Assembly: GCA_028290325.1 (NCBI GenBank)
Contig: JAQGJY010000084.1
Coordinates: 1-5,498, forward strand
Direction of reading: 5' to 3'
DNA from: Tardiphaga sp.
GTDB lineage: Bacteria; Pseudomonadota; Alphaproteobacteria; Rhizobiales; Xanthobacteraceae
DNA length: 5,498 nt
Positions within the stretch are counted from its first letter, which is position 1. Every line of letters starts with the position of its first letter. The notes below the pieces were generated by a model, which saw nothing but the letters and a program-made list of their open reading frames with translations, was not told where the DNA came from and searched no databases. Shown here in pieces: positions 5,200-5,498 of the stretch. Both the position numbers and the translations under genes were made by a program.

Positions 5200-5498
5200 T
5201 CAGCCGCGTCGCCAATAGCAATTCAGGCGCGGTGTGATGACGGTGCCGCTCGGGCGGAATTCCTGCACGTAAGTGGCGCTGCAATCGCGTACCGCATTGG
5301 GACCGGGATTGTAGCTCGGATAGACGCCGCGATTGTCGTCATTCCGGTAGATGCGGACGCGCGGCCGGGGACGCTGACGCGGTGCATCTTCGAAGGACTG
5401 CGCGACCTGGAAGGACGGTTCTCGCGCGGGGAGCGTTTGAGCCTGGGCCTGCGGCGATGAGATCGCGGCCGCCATCAGTCCCCATCCGAATGCAGCCA
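5200..5498 (-). CDS. Small exported protein with two Cys, N-terminus outside window
   Basis: The last 98 residues of a protein that continues beyond position 5498. An in-frame ATG at 5475 exists, but the seven codons before it (AAFGWGL) extend the same hydrophobic stretch, so it is more likely an internal Met inside a signal peptide ending near SSPQAQA. The mature part begins QTLPAREPS, continues through a basic Arg/Pro segment (RQRPRPRVRIYR), and ends in a better-ordered module: NAVRDCSATYVQEFRPSG, then TVITPRLNCYWRRG. Its two cysteines are 21 residues apart and could pair in the periplasm. I recognise this ending as the style of small uncharacterised exported proteins in Rhizobiales, but I know no function. 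It is unlike the two low-complexity neighbours, having a complex sequence and cysteines. Its stop codon at 5200-5202 lies inside the short palindrome GCTGAC-t-GTCAGC. Confidence 0.8.
   Translation of the reverse strand, partial: AAFGWGLMAAAISSPQAQAQTLPAREPSFQVAQSFEDAPRQRPRPRVRIYRNDDNRGVYPSYNPGPNAVRDCSATYVQEFRPSGTVITPRLNCYWRRG

Noticed and set aside
5192..5204. GCTGAC-t-GTCAGC palindrome over the stop codon of the partial gene
   Set aside because: It is too short, with a one-base centre that cannot form a hairpin loop without losing pairs; no T-run follows. Chance is the simplest reading.
4910..5284. Minus-strand open frames in the 4926-5199 interval (4910-5284 and 4558-5061)
   Set aside because: They run out of frame through the neighbouring supported genes, have no RBS or signal, and show no family resemblance; GC-rich chance frames.
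5473..5475. ATG as the start of the 91-codon frame ending at 5200
   Set aside because: The hydrophobic run continues upstream in frame to the window edge and no SD precedes this ATG, so the true start is most likely outside the window.

Overview
The window is GC-rich, tightly packed with genes, and every protein gene I can support lies on the minus strand. ArgG is the long (about 445-residue) form. Together with strong GC3 bias and several small exported Tyr/Arg/Gly-rich proteins, this points to an alphaproteobacterium of the Bradyrhizobium/Rhodopseudomonas/Nitrobacter group. That placement is inferred from sequence character, not from a database search.

Layout, read in the direction of transcription (high to low coordinates): (i) 5498-5200, the C-terminal 98 residues of a small exported protein whose start lies outside the window; (ii) 5199-4926, a non-coding stretch with a compound hairpin and a cluster of direct and inverted repeats; (iii) 4913-4641, a 90-aa exported Arg/Tyr-rich protein with a strong RBS and a good intrinsic terminator; (iv) 4414-3875, a 179-aa exported Gly/Tyr-rich protein built on FGYGPR and YRPAYY repeats, with a strong RBS and a terminator-like hairpin; (v) 3749-2955, a membrane PAP2-family phosphatase with an altered second catalytic motif; (vi) 2882-1545, argG, argininosuccinate synthase; (vii) 1399 to beyond position 1, an exported PhoA-type alkaline phosphatase cut by the window edge.

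The genes do not form one evident pathway. ArgG is arginine biosynthesis. The two phosphatases act at or outside the inner membrane. The three small secreted proteins are each short, exported and of low complexity, and two are followed by their own terminator-like hairpin, so they look monocistronic. PAP2 and argG are 72 nt apart and could be co-transcribed, but a perfect 8-bp hairpin sits between them. The alkaline phosphatase has a candidate PHO-box-like direct repeat upstream and a 7-bp hairpin whose 3' arm holds its Shine-Dalgarno sequence.

I see no RNA gene, mobile element, CRISPR array or defence-type system. Long open frames on the plus strand opposite argG and the phosphatase are antisense shadows of biased codons. 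I found no convincing undescribed multi-gene system. The observations most worth a second look are the leader of the alkaline phosphatase gene, the SGE variant of the PAP2 motif, the 11-bp tandem repeat upstream of that gene, and the protein-level conservation of the FGYGPR repeats.
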